DNA of 64,000 bases from Actinomycetota bacterium (GCA_020160915.1 JAIUPK010000003.1:456751-520750); one strand, 5' to 3'; shown: positions 25,466 to 34,337, counted from the stretch's first letter. The notes: generated from the letters alone by a model not told the origin. Numbers and translations are program-made.

Positions 25466-26596
25466 ATGTCCGTCATCTCTGCAGTCGACGTCTTCCCCGT
25501 GCAGTACCCGGAGCCCAACGACTCCGGGGCGCTGCGCTGCCTGCTCTTCGTGCGCATCCGCAGCGATGACGGGGCAGAGGGCTGGGGCGAGGCCGTCACG
25601 ATGTTCCCGGGAGCGACTGCCGCGACCGCGATCATGGTCGAGTCGGTGCGCGAGCTCATCGTGGGGCGTGACCCGCGAGCCAACGTCGCCCTGTGGCACG
25701 ACCTGCAGGCCGAGGCGTGGTGGTACGGCCACCGCGGCGGTATCTTCTCCTTCGCGCTCTCGGCCATCGACGTCGCCCTCTGGGATCTCAAGGCCCGCTT
25801 GGCCGGACTTCCGCTCGTCGACCTGCTCGGGGGCGCGCGCGTCGACTCTCTTCCCGTCATCGCGTCGACCCACGCGTTCGACCCGTCACTCGAGGTCGAG
25901 GCTGAGCGGCACGGCAGGTACGTGACCGAGCGCGGCTTCCAGGGCTTCAAGATCGGCATGGGCAAGCGGGGCGAGACCCACATCGGCTACGAGGTCGGCA
26001 GGGACATCGAGTTCATGCGGCTGCTGCGGGAGGCCGCAGGCCCCGACGCCATGATCATGCTCGACCGCGGCAAGAAGATCACCTGGACCCTCGACGACGC
26101 GATAGCGCGCGTGCGCGGTTTCGACCAGTACGACCTGAAGTGGATCGAGGAGCCCTTCGAACCCGACCACTCCGACGAGCTGCGCGCGCTGCGCGCACAG
26201 GTGAGCTGCCTCATCGCCGGCGGCGAGCGCGAGTGGGATGTGCACGGCTACGAGAACGCCCTCGCCGACGGCATGATCGACGTCGTGGGCTGTGACGTGG
26301 GGCGCGCTGGCGGCGTGACCGGAGCGTTGCAGGTGCTTGCGGTCGTCGAGCGGGAACACCGGTGGTTCAACTCGCATGCCTGGTCGAGCGCGGTCAACAC
26401 GGCGGTGTCGATAGCGCTCTCGGCAACGAGTGACCGGGTGCTGCTGCAGGAACTCAAGCCCGACATCAATCCCATGCAGGACGAGCTCGTCGCCGAGCCG
26501 ATCCGCGCGGTCGACGGCAGAGTCGCGGTGCCGACCGGCGACGGCATCGGCGTCGTTCCCGAGCTGGACGTGCTGAAGCACTACGCACTGTCATGA
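25466..26596 (+). CDS. Enolase-superfamily sugar acid dehydratase (mandelate racemase/MLE type)
   Basis: This 376-residue protein has the capping domain (AEGWGEAVTMFPG, FSFALSAIDVALWDLKARL) and the barrel domain. The catalytic Lys region is GFKIGMGKRG, and likely metal ligands are found at IMLDRGKK, WIEEPFEPD and AGGERE. The late VGCDVGRAGGVTG and FNSHAWSS supply the Asp and His of the mandelate racemase subgroup. Such enzymes dehydrate sugar acids to 2-keto-3-deoxy acids. The third-strand ligand pattern (DRG rather than DxN) is slightly unusual. It is the second gene of its operon and overlaps the following SDR gene by four bases. Confidence 0.9.
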   Translation: MSVISAVDVFPVQYPEPNDSGALRCLLFVRIRSDDGAEGWGEAVTMFPGATAATAIMVESVRELIVGRDPRANVALWHDLQAEAWWYGHRGGIFSFALSAIDVALWDLKARLAGLPLVDLLGGARVDSLPVIASTHAFDPSLEVEAERHGRYVTERGFQGFKIGMGKRGETHIGYEVGRDIEFMRLLREAAGPDAMIMLDRGKKITWTLDDAIARVRGFDQYDLKWIEEPFEPDHSDELRALRAQVSCLIAGGEREWDVHGYENALADGMIDVVGCDVGRAGGVTGALQVLAVVEREHRWFNSHAWSSAVNTAVSIALSATSDRVLLQELKPDINPMQDELVAEPIRAVDGRVAVPTGDGIGVVPELDVLKHYALS

Positions 26597-27363
26597 CCGC
26601 GGCGCTGCTCGGGGCCGGTCTCGAGGGAGCCGGCGTCATCGTGTCCGGTGCGGCGGGTGACATCGGTGGGGCGACGGCGCGCGCGCTCGCGGAGGCGGGG
26701 GCGCGGGTGTGCGCCCTCGACCTGCCCGGCGACGCTCTCGATGCGGCCGTGGCATCCCTGCCCGGGCGCGACGACCATATCGCGCTGCCTCTCGACCTCG
26801 GCAACACCGGCACCATCGACGCTGCGGTGCGCGATGCTGCCGACCGGCTGGGAACGCTGTGGGCGCTCGTGCATGCCGCAGCGTTCCTGAGGCGCCAGGC
26901 GCCTGTCGACGTGACCGAGGAGACGTGGGATGCCCAGCTCGACGTGAACCTCAAGGCAACGTTCTGGCTGAACCGCGTGGTGGGAGAGTTGCTGGTCGCC
27001 CGCGGCAGTGGCGGGCGCATCATCAACTTCACGTCGGCGGCCTGGATGACCGGCCCCATGATCGACAGCGACGTCTACGCCGCCTCCAAGGGTGGCGTCG
27101 TGACGATGACCAAGGGCTTTGCCCGGCGGTTGGGGCCGTGGGGAATCACGGTGAACGCGATCTCGCCCGGGCAGATCGAGACCGCGATGCAGCGCAAGGA
27201 GAACTCAGCGGAAGCGATGGCCGCGGTGGCCGCGAACTGTCCGCTGGGGCGCATGGGTTCGGCCGAGGAGGTCGCCGCCGTCGCGGTATTCCTCGCCTCC
27301 CGGCACGCCAGCTTCGTCTCAGGCGCGACGATCAACGTCAGCGGCGGACTCTTGATGTACTAG
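26593..27363 (+). CDS. Short-chain dehydrogenase/reductase (SDR) 1
   Basis: This 256-residue SDR has the NAD(P) site VSGAAGDIGGATARAL and the active-site Tyr-x3-Lys in VYAASKGG. It ends NVSGGLLMY. The Ser that normally lies 13 residues before the Tyr is displaced by one (FTSAAWMTG), the same as in the SDR at 29602, so these two are a close pair. It follows the enolase-superfamily gene with a four-base overlap and probably oxidises a sugar or 2-keto-3-deoxy acid hydroxyl. Confidence 0.9.
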   Translation: MTAALLGAGLEGAGVIVSGAAGDIGGATARALAEAGARVCALDLPGDALDAAVASLPGRDDHIALPLDLGNTGTIDAAVRDAADRLGTLWALVHAAAFLRRQAPVDVTEETWDAQLDVNLKATFWLNRVVGELLVARGSGGRIINFTSAAWMTGPMIDSDVYAASKGGVVTMTKGFARRLGPWGITVNAISPGQIETAMQRKENSAEAMAAVAANCPLGRMGSAEEVAAVAVFLASRHASFVSGATINVSGGLLMY

Positions 27364-27377
27364 GACCGTACGAATAC

Positions 27378-27391
27378 TAGAATCCTTTCCA
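27378..27391. promoter_or_regulatory. LacI-type operator c (TAGAATCCTTTCCA)
   Basis: This sits in the 71-base gap between the SDR 1 gene and the Cys-rich protein gene, 44 bases before the ATG at 27435. It departs from the consensus at the second base and in the centre (CC instead of CG), so it may bind more weakly. It suggests a separate promoter for the downstream four-gene unit. Confidence 0.65.
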
Positions 27392-27434
27392 GTAATCATT
27401 GCAGCCCGGGAGGGAAGACGCTATCGTCGCACCC

Positions 27435-28550
27435 ATGACAGACACGATGGGGTTCTCTGACATACTGCAGCGCCGTGTGCGACTCGGTAGCTGGCAGGAC
27501 CAGAAGGTAGCGACCTACGACCTGATTCTCGACGCGCTGGCCACCGAAGAGTGGTCGAACGCCGCGGAGCTCGCGTCCTATTTCGTCGACGAGGCAGCGG
27601 TGTGCTGGCAGCTCTATCGCCAGTGGCTCGCCGACCTCGAGGGGTTCCTGCGCGACGAGGGCACGTCCGCGGAGGACCTGGAGCGCATCCGCCAGACCCT
27701 CATCGACCTGACGCCGCTTCCCGATGGCTCGCAGTTCAACACGTTCGCGATGTGGGAGAAGTTCAAGGACCTCATCGCATCCGTCGTGGCGGCTGCCGAG
27801 GCGCACGACGCGCCACGCGCGAGCGAGCTCATGGCCGAGGCCAAGGAGATCTGGCGCCAGACCCATGACCGCGACGTCGACAAGACCTACTTCTACATGA
27901 GCGAGACGGCCCGCCGGTACGGCGACGACGCGATCCCGCGCATGTACGAGCGCGTGCTGGTTCCGCTGTTCGCCTGGCGCTACGAGAAGTTCGATATCGA
28001 CAAGCACCCGTGGGACGAGGGCCTTGAGACCCTCATGTACGTCTCGTGCGAAGCCATGCGCGGTCACCTCAGCGGTCCCGAGCGCAACGGCAACTTCGAG
28101 CTCGAGGAGCTCGCCGACCGCTTCATCCTCCGTTTCGACGCGTGCGGCTCAGGCGGCCGCACGCTGCGTGGCGACTGGATCGAGGGCACCCCCGCTCGCA
28201 TGGAGGCGCCGTACAACTTCCGCGTCTCCGAGGAGGAACGCGACTGGAACCACTACCAGAAGGGCGTCTGCCTGTACTGCGCCCACTGCGTGATCCTCAT
28301 GGAACACATGCCCATGGACCGCTTCGGTTACCCGGTGCGCGTCGTCGACCCGCCGATCTACCCCGACACGAACAAAGACCCGGCGGCACGCCAGAAGTGC
28401 CAGTGGACGATGTTCAAGGACCCGACGACGGTTCCCGAGGAGATGTACACGCGCAGCGGGCGCACCAAGCCGACCGAGTTCGGCTCGCGCGCCCACAACG
28501 TCGTCGACCTTCCCGATCCGACCGTCTTCGGGATGCCCGGCAGCGGATGA
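27435..28550 (+). CDS. Uncharacterised protein with Cys-x2-Cys-x2-Cys motif
   Basis: I do not recognise this 371-residue soluble protein with confidence. The first half is helical and acidic (FAMWEKFKDLIASV, ETARRYGDDAIPRMYERV). The second half contains RFDACGSGGRTLRGDW (Cys 237), a VCLYCAHCVILMEHMPMDRFGYPVRVVDPP region (quoted in part: CLYCAHC, Cys 279, 282, 285) and Cys 322 in QKCQW. The Cys and His pattern suggests a metal or catalytic-thiol site; it faintly recalls L-2-amino-thiazoline-4-carboxylate hydrolase-type proteins. The start is the ATG at 27435, which has no SD at normal distance. TATCGT about seven bases before it could be a -10 box of a leaderless mRNA. It opens a four-gene operon with an MDR and two SDRs. 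Confidence 0.7.
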   Translation: MTDTMGFSDILQRRVRLGSWQDQKVATYDLILDALATEEWSNAAELASYFVDEAAVCWQLYRQWLADLEGFLRDEGTSAEDLERIRQTLIDLTPLPDGSQFNTFAMWEKFKDLIASVVAAAEAHDAPRASELMAEAKEIWRQTHDRDVDKTYFYMSETARRYGDDAIPRMYERVLVPLFAWRYEKFDIDKHPWDEGLETLMYVSCEAMRGHLSGPERNGNFELEELADRFILRFDACGSGGRTLRGDWIEGTPARMEAPYNFRVSEEERDWNHYQKGVCLYCAHCVILMEHMPMDRFGYPVRVVDPPIYPDTNKDPAARQKCQWTMFKDPTTVPEEMYTRSGRTKPTEFGSRAHNVVDLPDPTVFGMPGSG

Positions 28551-29605
28551 CCGCCATCCCGACGACGGGTGCAGCGGTCGTGATGCCTCCGGATGGCGGC
28601 CCGCTGCAGTTCGTCCAGCGCCCCGTCGACTCCCCCGCTGCCGGGGAGGCGCTCATCCGGATACAGGCCTGCGGCGTGTGCGGTTCCGACGCCTTCCTCC
28701 AGGACGGCGGATTTGGCCCCGCCTCGCTGCCCCGCGTTCCCGGCCACGAGGCTGCGGGAGTGGTCATCGCGGTGGGCGACCCCACGGATGAGCCGTGGGT
28801 GGGCCGCCAGGTCGCGCTCTACTACATCGAAGGACCCCCTGACTCGGCCTGGGGCAGGGCCGGGCATGAGAACGTCGGGCCGGGCATCCGGCGCATGGGA
28901 GTGGACGTCGACGGTGCATTCGCTGAGTACATCGTGCGCAGCATCCGCACGCTCATCGCCGTGGAGCCTCCGCTCGACCCCGCTGCCGTTGCCGTCGCAA
29001 CGGATGCGCTCGCCACGCCGTATCACGCACTGACCGCGGTGGGCGGGCTCGCGGCGGGCGAGACGCTCGCGGTCGTGGGGCTCGGTGGCATCGGCAGCAA
29101 CGCGGTGCAGATCGGTCGCCACCTGGGTGCCACAGTCGTTGCGGTGGGGCGTGGCGAGGCGAAGCTCGCGCAGGCCAGGGAGCTCGGCGCCCACGTGACC
29201 GCGCACTCGAGCGACGGTGCCGAGGCGATCATCGCCGCGGCGGGCGGACAGATCGACGTCGTGCTGCAGTGTGTGGGCGAGAACACCGCCATGGACCGGC
29301 TCGCCATCGACATCGCGGGCTACCGCGGTCGCGTCGTGTTCATCGCAGTGTCGCAGGAGGACTTCCCCGTGCGGGCGACCGAGCTGATCTGGCGTGAGCT
29401 CTCACTCAAGGGCAGCCGCGGATTCACTCGGCGCGACATCGAGGACGTGCTGGCACTCGTCGCATCCGGCGCCCTCACCACCGATCACCTCACGCGCCAT
29501 CGCCGCCCGCTGCGCGAAGCTGCCGAGGCGATCGCCGATCTTCGAGCCGGCGCGGTGCTGCGAACGGTGCTCACCATGGACCAGAACGAAGGAGACGGAC
29601 AATGA
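28547..29605 (+). CDS. Zinc-type medium-chain alcohol dehydrogenase
   Basis: This 352-residue MDR enzyme has the catalytic zinc motif ACGVCGSDAF, the GHEAAG block and the nucleotide site VVGLGGIGSNAVQIGR. The four-Cys structural zinc loop of classical alcohol dehydrogenases is missing; that region reads YYIEGPPDSAWGRAGHEN instead. It oxidises a sugar, polyol or related alcohol with NAD(P). The true start is the ATG at 28547, overlapping the upstream stop by four bases; the longer open frame before it is a shadow of the Cys-rich protein gene. SDR 2 follows with a four-base overlap. Confidence 0.9.
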   Translation: MTAIPTTGAAVVMPPDGGPLQFVQRPVDSPAAGEALIRIQACGVCGSDAFLQDGGFGPASLPRVPGHEAAGVVIAVGDPTDEPWVGRQVALYYIEGPPDSAWGRAGHENVGPGIRRMGVDVDGAFAEYIVRSIRTLIAVEPPLDPAAVAVATDALATPYHALTAVGGLAAGETLAVVGLGGIGSNAVQIGRHLGATVVAVGRGEAKLAQARELGAHVTAHSSDGAEAIIAAAGGQIDVVLQCVGENTAMDRLAIDIAGYRGRVVFIAVSQEDFPVRATELIWRELSLKGSRGFTRRDIEDVLALVASGALTTDHLTRHRRPLREAAEAIADLRAGAVLRTVLTMDQNEGDGQ

Positions 29606-30366
29606 CCTGGCGCAATGATGCGGGGCTTTCCGGCAAGAGTGTCGTCGTCACCGGCGCGGCGGGAGGAATCGGACGGTCGGTGACCAGGGCGTTCGCGGAG
29701 GCCGGCGCGCACGTGGTAGCCGTCGACCTCCCCGGCTCGCCCGTCGCAGAGGTCGTCGCCTCCCTGCCGGGTGGACCGCACCTCGGGCTCGAGGCGAACC
29801 TCCTCGACCTCTCCAGCCATGCGGGGATCTTCGAGCGGGCCAACGAGCTCGCACCCTTCGCGGCGCTCGCCCACCTCGCCGCGGTGCTGCGGCGCGCCGT
29901 CACCGTCGACGACGTCACGGAAGAGGACTGGGATCTCCAACTCGACGTGAACCTGAAGGTGACGTTCTTCCTGGGTCGCACCGCGCACTCGGCCTTCCGC
30001 GCCGCGGGAACGCCCGGCGCGATCGTCAACTTCACCTCCCAGGGCTGGTGGACCGGCGGCTTCGGCGGCTCGGTCGTGTACAACGCGAGCAAGGGTGGTG
30101 TGACCACGCTCACGAAGGGGCTTGCGCGATCGTTCGCCGCCAGTGGTGTGCGCGTCAATGCCGTGGCTCCCGGCGGGGTCGACACTCCCATGATGAACGA
30201 GGGAATGTCGCCCGAGGCGATGGCCTCCTTCCTCTCGATGGTGCCGCTCGGCCGCCTCGCCCAGACCGATGAGCTCGCCGGTGCCGTCGTCTTCCTCGCG
30301 TCGGATGCCGCCTCGTTCGTGACCGGTTCGGTCATGAACGTCTCCGGCGGCCAGCTCATGTACTGA
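29602..30366 (+). CDS. Short-chain dehydrogenase/reductase (SDR) 2
   Basis: This 254-residue SDR has VVVTGAAGGIGRSVTRAF at the NAD(P) site and VYNASKGGVTTLTKG at the active site, and ends NVSGGQLMY. It is a near relative of the SDR at 26593 and shares the shifted Ser region (FTSQGWWTGG). The duplicates have probably diverged to act on successive or alternative intermediates (inference). The gene overlaps the alcohol dehydrogenase gene by four bases and is followed after 31 bases by SDR 3. Confidence 0.9.
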   Translation: MTWRNDAGLSGKSVVVTGAAGGIGRSVTRAFAEAGAHVVAVDLPGSPVAEVVASLPGGPHLGLEANLLDLSSHAGIFERANELAPFAALAHLAAVLRRAVTVDDVTEEDWDLQLDVNLKVTFFLGRTAHSAFRAAGTPGAIVNFTSQGWWTGGFGGSVVYNASKGGVTTLTKGLARSFAASGVRVNAVAPGGVDTPMMNEGMSPEAMASFLSMVPLGRLAQTDELAGAVVFLASDAASFVTGSVMNVSGGQLMY

Positions 30367-30397
30367 GCACGAACCCCTCTCAATAAAAGGAGCAGCA

Positions 30398-31105
30398 ATG
30401 CAGTTGGACGGATTCACCGATCGAGTCGCGATCGTCACGGGCGGCGCCGGTGGCATCGGCCGCAAGGTTGCCGAGCGCATGCTCGAGCTCGGCGCGCGCG
30501 TCGCGGTCACAGATGCTCGCGCGTCCGACGTTCCGGATTGCCTCAACGTGCAGATGGACGTGACTGACGAAGGCGACGTCAGGGCCGGCATCGATCGCAT
30601 CGTCTCCGAACTCGGCACACCGGCGATCCTCGTGCAGGCCGCCGGAATCTTCCGGGTCGAACCGTTCGAGGAGACCACTGCGGCGAGCTGGAACCTCAGC
30701 ATCGCCGTCAACCTCACCGGCGCATTCCACGTCGCCCACGCCGTGCTCCCCCACATGCGCGCGGCGGGCTATGGTCGCGTGGTCGCTCTCGGCTCGAGCG
30801 CGGGTATCACGGGCGGAAGCAAGTCCACCGCCGCCTATGGTGCCTCGAAGGCCGGCGTCATGGCGCTCTCGAAGGCGATCGCCACCGAGTACGCGCCCTA
30901 CGGCATCACCTCGAACGCGCTGGCACCGAGTCTCATCGAGACCGAGATGGTCTCCAACATCGCCGATCTCGTGACCAAGGTGCCCGTCGGTCGGCTGGGC
31001 CAGCCGGGGGAAGTCGCCGATCTCATCGCATACCTGTGCTCCGAGCATGCCGGATTCATCACGGGAGCCGTCGTCGACATCAACGGCGGATTCCTCATCC
31101 ACTAG
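30398..31105 (+). CDS. Short-chain dehydrogenase/reductase (SDR) 3
   Basis: This 235-residue SDR of the FabG-like classical type has IVTGGAGGIGRKVAERM, a canonical Ser in LGSSAGITGG and AAYGASKAGVMALSK with the Tyr-Lys pair. It ends DINGGFLIH. AAGGAG lies seven to eight bases before the ATG. It is the last gene of the four-gene operon starting at 27435. It is shorter than SDR 1 and SDR 2 and has the normal Ser-Tyr spacing, so it is a separate branch. Its substrate is unknown. Confidence 0.9.
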   Translation: MQLDGFTDRVAIVTGGAGGIGRKVAERMLELGARVAVTDARASDVPDCLNVQMDVTDEGDVRAGIDRIVSELGTPAILVQAAGIFRVEPFEETTAASWNLSIAVNLTGAFHVAHAVLPHMRAAGYGRVVALGSSAGITGGSKSTAAYGASKAGVMALSKAIATEYAPYGITSNALAPSLIETEMVSNIADLVTKVPVGRLGQPGEVADLIAYLCSEHAGFITGAVVDINGGFLIH

Positions 31106-31155
31106 CGTCTGGGGAGGCTCGAATCTTGACACCGCCGTCCCACGCGGCACTAATA

Positions 31156-31169
31156 TAGAAACGTTTCCA
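31156..31169. promoter_or_regulatory. LacI-type operator d (TAGAAACGTTTCCA)
   Basis: This lies 22 bases upstream of the second enolase-superfamily gene (ATG 31192), in the 86-base gap after SDR 3. It is followed by a partial second half-site (GAAACG, 31170-31175). It is a close match to the consensus and would control the three-gene dehydratase/lactonase unit. Confidence 0.75.
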
Positions 31170-31191
31170 GAAACGTAACTAGGAGTTGGCA

Positions 31192-32358
31192 ATGACGCTC
31201 GATCCTCAGGCAGTACCCGCGCTCCCGGACCTCACGATCGTGAAGATCGAGACCGTCGCCGTTCGCGTTCCGCTGGACCGGGTGTACAAGGGCAGCCACT
31301 ACCGGATGACCCATCGCTCGACGATCGTCACCCGCGTGCACACCGCCAGCGGCATCATCGGCGAGGCTTACGCGGGCGATGAGGATGCCGGTCTCGAGGA
31401 GATCGACGCCATCATCCACCTCGAGATCGAGCCCGTGCTCGTCGGCGAGGACGCCTTCGCCACCGAGCGTTGCTGGGAGCTCGCGCGGCCCGCGACCTGG
31501 AACATCCTTCGCGACCGCCGGCTCGGTCTCGTGGCGACCGCGTGCGTCGACCTCGCCCTCTGGGATGCCGTCGGCAAGGCTCTCAACATGCCGCTGTACA
31601 AGCTGTGGGGTGGCTACCGCAACAAGGTCCCCGTCATCACCATTGGCGGCTACTACGCGGAGGACGCAAACATCACCGCGGAGGTGCAGGGGCTCGTCGA
31701 GGCCGGCTTCGCGGGGATGAAGTTCAAGATCGGTGGACTCACCCCGGAGGAAGACGCCGTGCGATTCCGCGAAGCCCGCAAGGCCGCCGGCGACTCCTTC
31801 AAGCTCGCCGTCGATGCCAACCAGGGCTGGACGCCCGGCGAGGCGATCCGCTTCTGCCGCCTCGTGGAAGACCTCGACCTCATGTGGTTCGAGGAGCCGG
31901 CCATCTGGCAGAACGACCGTCGCGCCATGCGCGACGTCAGGTTGTCTGCCGGCGTAGCCGTGTGCGCCGGTCAGAGCGAGTTCTCCGCAGCGGGTTGCCG
32001 CGACCTCATGGAGACGGGATCCGTCGACTACCTCAACTTCGACTCGTCGTGGTCCGGGGGTCCCACCGAGTGGCGCCGGGCAGCGGCGATCGCGAGCGTG
32101 TACGACGTGAAGATGGCGCACCACGAGGAGCCGCAGGCATCCTCGCACCTGCTCGCATCGATCCCCCACGGCACCTTCCTTGAGTACTTCCACCCGCAGC
32201 GCGACCCGATCTGGCATAACGTGATCGCAAATCGCCCCGAGCTGAAGGACGGCCACATCACGCTGCCCACCGGTCCGGGACTCGGCTGGGAGCTCGATCT
32301 GGACTACATCGACAAGTACACGGTCGTGTTCAATCACGACAAGACCGCAGCACACTGA
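31192..32358 (+). CDS. Enolase-superfamily sugar acid dehydratase 2 (mandelate racemase/MLE type)
   Basis: This 388-residue enzyme has the mandelate-racemase layout: LGLVATACVDLALWDAVGK in the cap-barrel linker, the KxK base in GMKFKIGG, DANQGW (Asp metal ligand), MWFEEPAIW and CAGQSEFS (Glu ligands), and HHEEPQASSHLL with the catalytic His. The set is complete, so it should dehydrate a sugar acid to a 2-keto-3-deoxy acid. AGGAG six bases before the ATG at 31192 fixes the start. It is the first gene of a unit with two hydrolases of lactonase families. Confidence 0.92.
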   Translation: MTLDPQAVPALPDLTIVKIETVAVRVPLDRVYKGSHYRMTHRSTIVTRVHTASGIIGEAYAGDEDAGLEEIDAIIHLEIEPVLVGEDAFATERCWELARPATWNILRDRRLGLVATACVDLALWDAVGKALNMPLYKLWGGYRNKVPVITIGGYYAEDANITAEVQGLVEAGFAGMKFKIGGLTPEEDAVRFREARKAAGDSFKLAVDANQGWTPGEAIRFCRLVEDLDLMWFEEPAIWQNDRRAMRDVRLSAGVAVCAGQSEFSAAGCRDLMETGSVDYLNFDSSWSGGPTEWRRAAAIASVYDVKMAHHEEPQASSHLLASIPHGTFLEYFHPQRDPIWHNVIANRPELKDGHITLPTGPGLGWELDLDYIDKYTVVFNHDKTAAH

Positions 32359-32385
32359 TCCGAATCGCGAGGAAAGGAAGCCACA

Positions 32386-33273
32386 ATGGCGAGGCATCCC
32401 ATTATCGACACCCACGTCCACTTCTGGAACATGGCCACTCCCGACGACGGGATGAAGTGGGTATGGCTGGAGAAGGACTTCGTGCACCCGATCCTGGGCG
32501 ACATCGACGGCATGAAGTCGGTCAAGTACGACATCAACCACGTGTTCGCCGAATCCCGCTTCGCCGACGTCAGCGGCTTCGTGCACGTGCAGGCGGCGAT
32601 TGGATCGGATGACCCGGTCACCGAGACCCGCTGGCTGACCCGGATGCGCGAGACCGCACCGGTGCCGTTCACCATCGTCGCGCACGCCGACCTCGGCTCC
32701 GACGACGCGATGCGCCAGCTCGACGGCCACGCCGAGTCGCCGTACTTCGTGGGCATCCGCGACTTCGCCTCCGAGCCCATGCTCGCCTCGGGACAGATCA
32801 ATCCGGTCTACGAGGAGTCGCTGAAGGTGCTCACCCAGCGCGGGATCGTGTTCGACCTCGACTGCGAGTGGTTCAACATGGGCGCCGCCCTCGAGCTCGC
32901 GCGCCGGCATCCGGAGCTGCAGATCGTGCTCGAGCACATCGGATTCCCGCGCAGCCGCGACGACGAGTACTACGCGTCGTGGAACTCCGCTATCCGCGAG
33001 CTCGCGGGCGCGGAGAACGTCACGTGCAAGATCTCGGGGCTCGCGATGACCGACCCGCTGTTCACGAAGGAGTCGCTGCGCCGCTGGGTCGACAGCTGTG
33101 TGGAGGCCTTCGGCGCCGACCGCTGCGTGCTCGGATCCAACTGGCCCGTCGACCGCCTGTACTCGAGCTACGACGTGATCATGGACCTGTACCGGGAGTA
33201 CATCTCGGGCCTCAGCGACGCGGAGCAGGGCAGAATCCTCTCGGAGAACGCGGCGCGGCTCTACAAGCTGTGA
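32386..33273 (+). CDS. Amidohydrolase-2 family protein (sugar lactonase-like)
   Basis: This 295-residue TIM-barrel protein begins RHPIIDTHVHFW, with the HxH motif of the amidohydrolase-2 family (COG3618). It has a central VLEHIGFPR and a late GSNWPVDRLYSSYD, which together match L-fuconolactonase/L-rhamnonolactonase-type enzymes. These open a sugar 1,4- or 1,5-lactone to the acid. Position between an enolase dehydratase gene and a phosphotriesterase-family gene supports a lactonase role. GGAAAGG lies before the ATG. Confidence 0.88.
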   Translation: MARHPIIDTHVHFWNMATPDDGMKWVWLEKDFVHPILGDIDGMKSVKYDINHVFAESRFADVSGFVHVQAAIGSDDPVTETRWLTRMRETAPVPFTIVAHADLGSDDAMRQLDGHAESPYFVGIRDFASEPMLASGQINPVYEESLKVLTQRGIVFDLDCEWFNMGAALELARRHPELQIVLEHIGFPRSRDDEYYASWNSAIRELAGAENVTCKISGLAMTDPLFTKESLRRWVDSCVEAFGADRCVLGSNWPVDRLYSSYDVIMDLYREYISGLSDAEQGRILSENAARLYKL

Positions 33274-34337
33274 TGGCCGAAGGGGTCGTCCGGACCGTCC
33301 TTGGCGACGTTCCGGCGGCCTCGCTCGGCATGACGCTCATCCATGAGCACTTGCACATGGACTGCAGCACCCTGGCGGCGGCGCACGGCTACGTTCCCGA
33401 TCCCGACCCGGGAGAGTTCGACCTCGCGGCCGCCACCGAGTGCCGGTGGAACCCCGGCGCACACCCCGACAACTACCGCTTCACGCAGCACGACCCGGTG
33501 CTCGACGACCTCGTCGACTACCGTGAGCTCGGCGGCGGGGCGATCGTGGATGCCACGCCGTTCGATCTCGACCGCAATCCCGCAGCGCTCGCGAGGCTGT
33601 CGCGCGAGAGCGGGCTGCACGTCGTGATGGGCTCGGGGTACTACCTCGAGGCGACGCACCGGGCGTTCCTTCCAGCGGGCGACGAGGAGAGCGCGACCTA
33701 CGACGCGATCGTCGCCGACCACGTGCTCGGCAGCGACGGCATCCACCCGGGCATGATCGGTGAGATCGGCACGTCCGATCCGCCCACCGAGGGCGAGCTC
33801 CGGGTGGTGCGCGGCGCGGCGCGGGCCTCGCTCGACACGGGGCTCCCCCTCTCGATCCACCTGCACCCGTGGGGTGACAACGCCGACCGAGTGCTCTCAG
33901 CGGTCGACGAGACGGGCCTCGGCATCGAGACTGTGCTTCTGAACCACATGACCACGGCGGTCGGCGAGGACGAGCGGCTTAGAGGCCTGTTGCGCACCGG
34001 AGTGCAGTTGTCGTTCGATCTGTTCGGGTTCGACCACTCCCTGCTCGGTCCCGGCCGCTGGCCGCCGAGCGACGACGAGGGCGTCGCGACGATAGCGGCG
34101 CTCCAACGTGAGGGCTTCGGTCCGCAGGTCATGATGTCGCAGGACGTCGGGGTGCGCACGCGGCTGCGCCAGTACGGTGGATGGGGCTACGGGCACATGC
34201 TGCGGCACCTGGTGCCGCTGCTCGGCGCGCACGGGGTCACGAGTGAGGGCATCCGGCAACTGTTCGTCGAGAACCCCGCGAACTTCCTCGCCCTGCGGCA
34301 AGGTGTCGCGCCTAGTACATCACCAACCCACCGGTGA
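33273..34337 (+). CDS. Phosphotriesterase-family metal-dependent hydrolase (probable lactonase)
   Basis: This 354-residue TIM-barrel hydrolase has the metal motif LIHEHLHMD near residue 25. It then shows VVMGSGYYLEATH, IGEIGTSDPPTEGE, SIHLHPWGD, LNHMTT and SQDVGVR, the order of metal ligands in the phosphotriesterase family. In sugar operons such proteins are often lactonases. The ATG overlaps the stop of the amidohydrolase gene as TGATG. It ends overlapping the 3' end of the convergent SDR 4 gene by 26 bases. Why the pathway would need two lactonases is not clear; different ring sizes or intermediates are possible. Confidence 0.88.
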   Translation: MAEGVVRTVLGDVPAASLGMTLIHEHLHMDCSTLAAAHGYVPDPDPGEFDLAAATECRWNPGAHPDNYRFTQHDPVLDDLVDYRELGGGAIVDATPFDLDRNPAALARLSRESGLHVVMGSGYYLEATHRAFLPAGDEESATYDAIVADHVLGSDGIHPGMIGEIGTSDPPTEGELRVVRGAARASLDTGLPLSIHLHPWGDNADRVLSAVDETGLGIETVLLNHMTTAVGEDERLRGLLRTGVQLSFDLFGFDHSLLGPGRWPPSDDEGVATIAALQREGFGPQVMMSQDVGVRTRLRQYGGWGYGHMLRHLVPLLGAHGVTSEGIRQLFVENPANFLALRQGVAPSTSPTHR

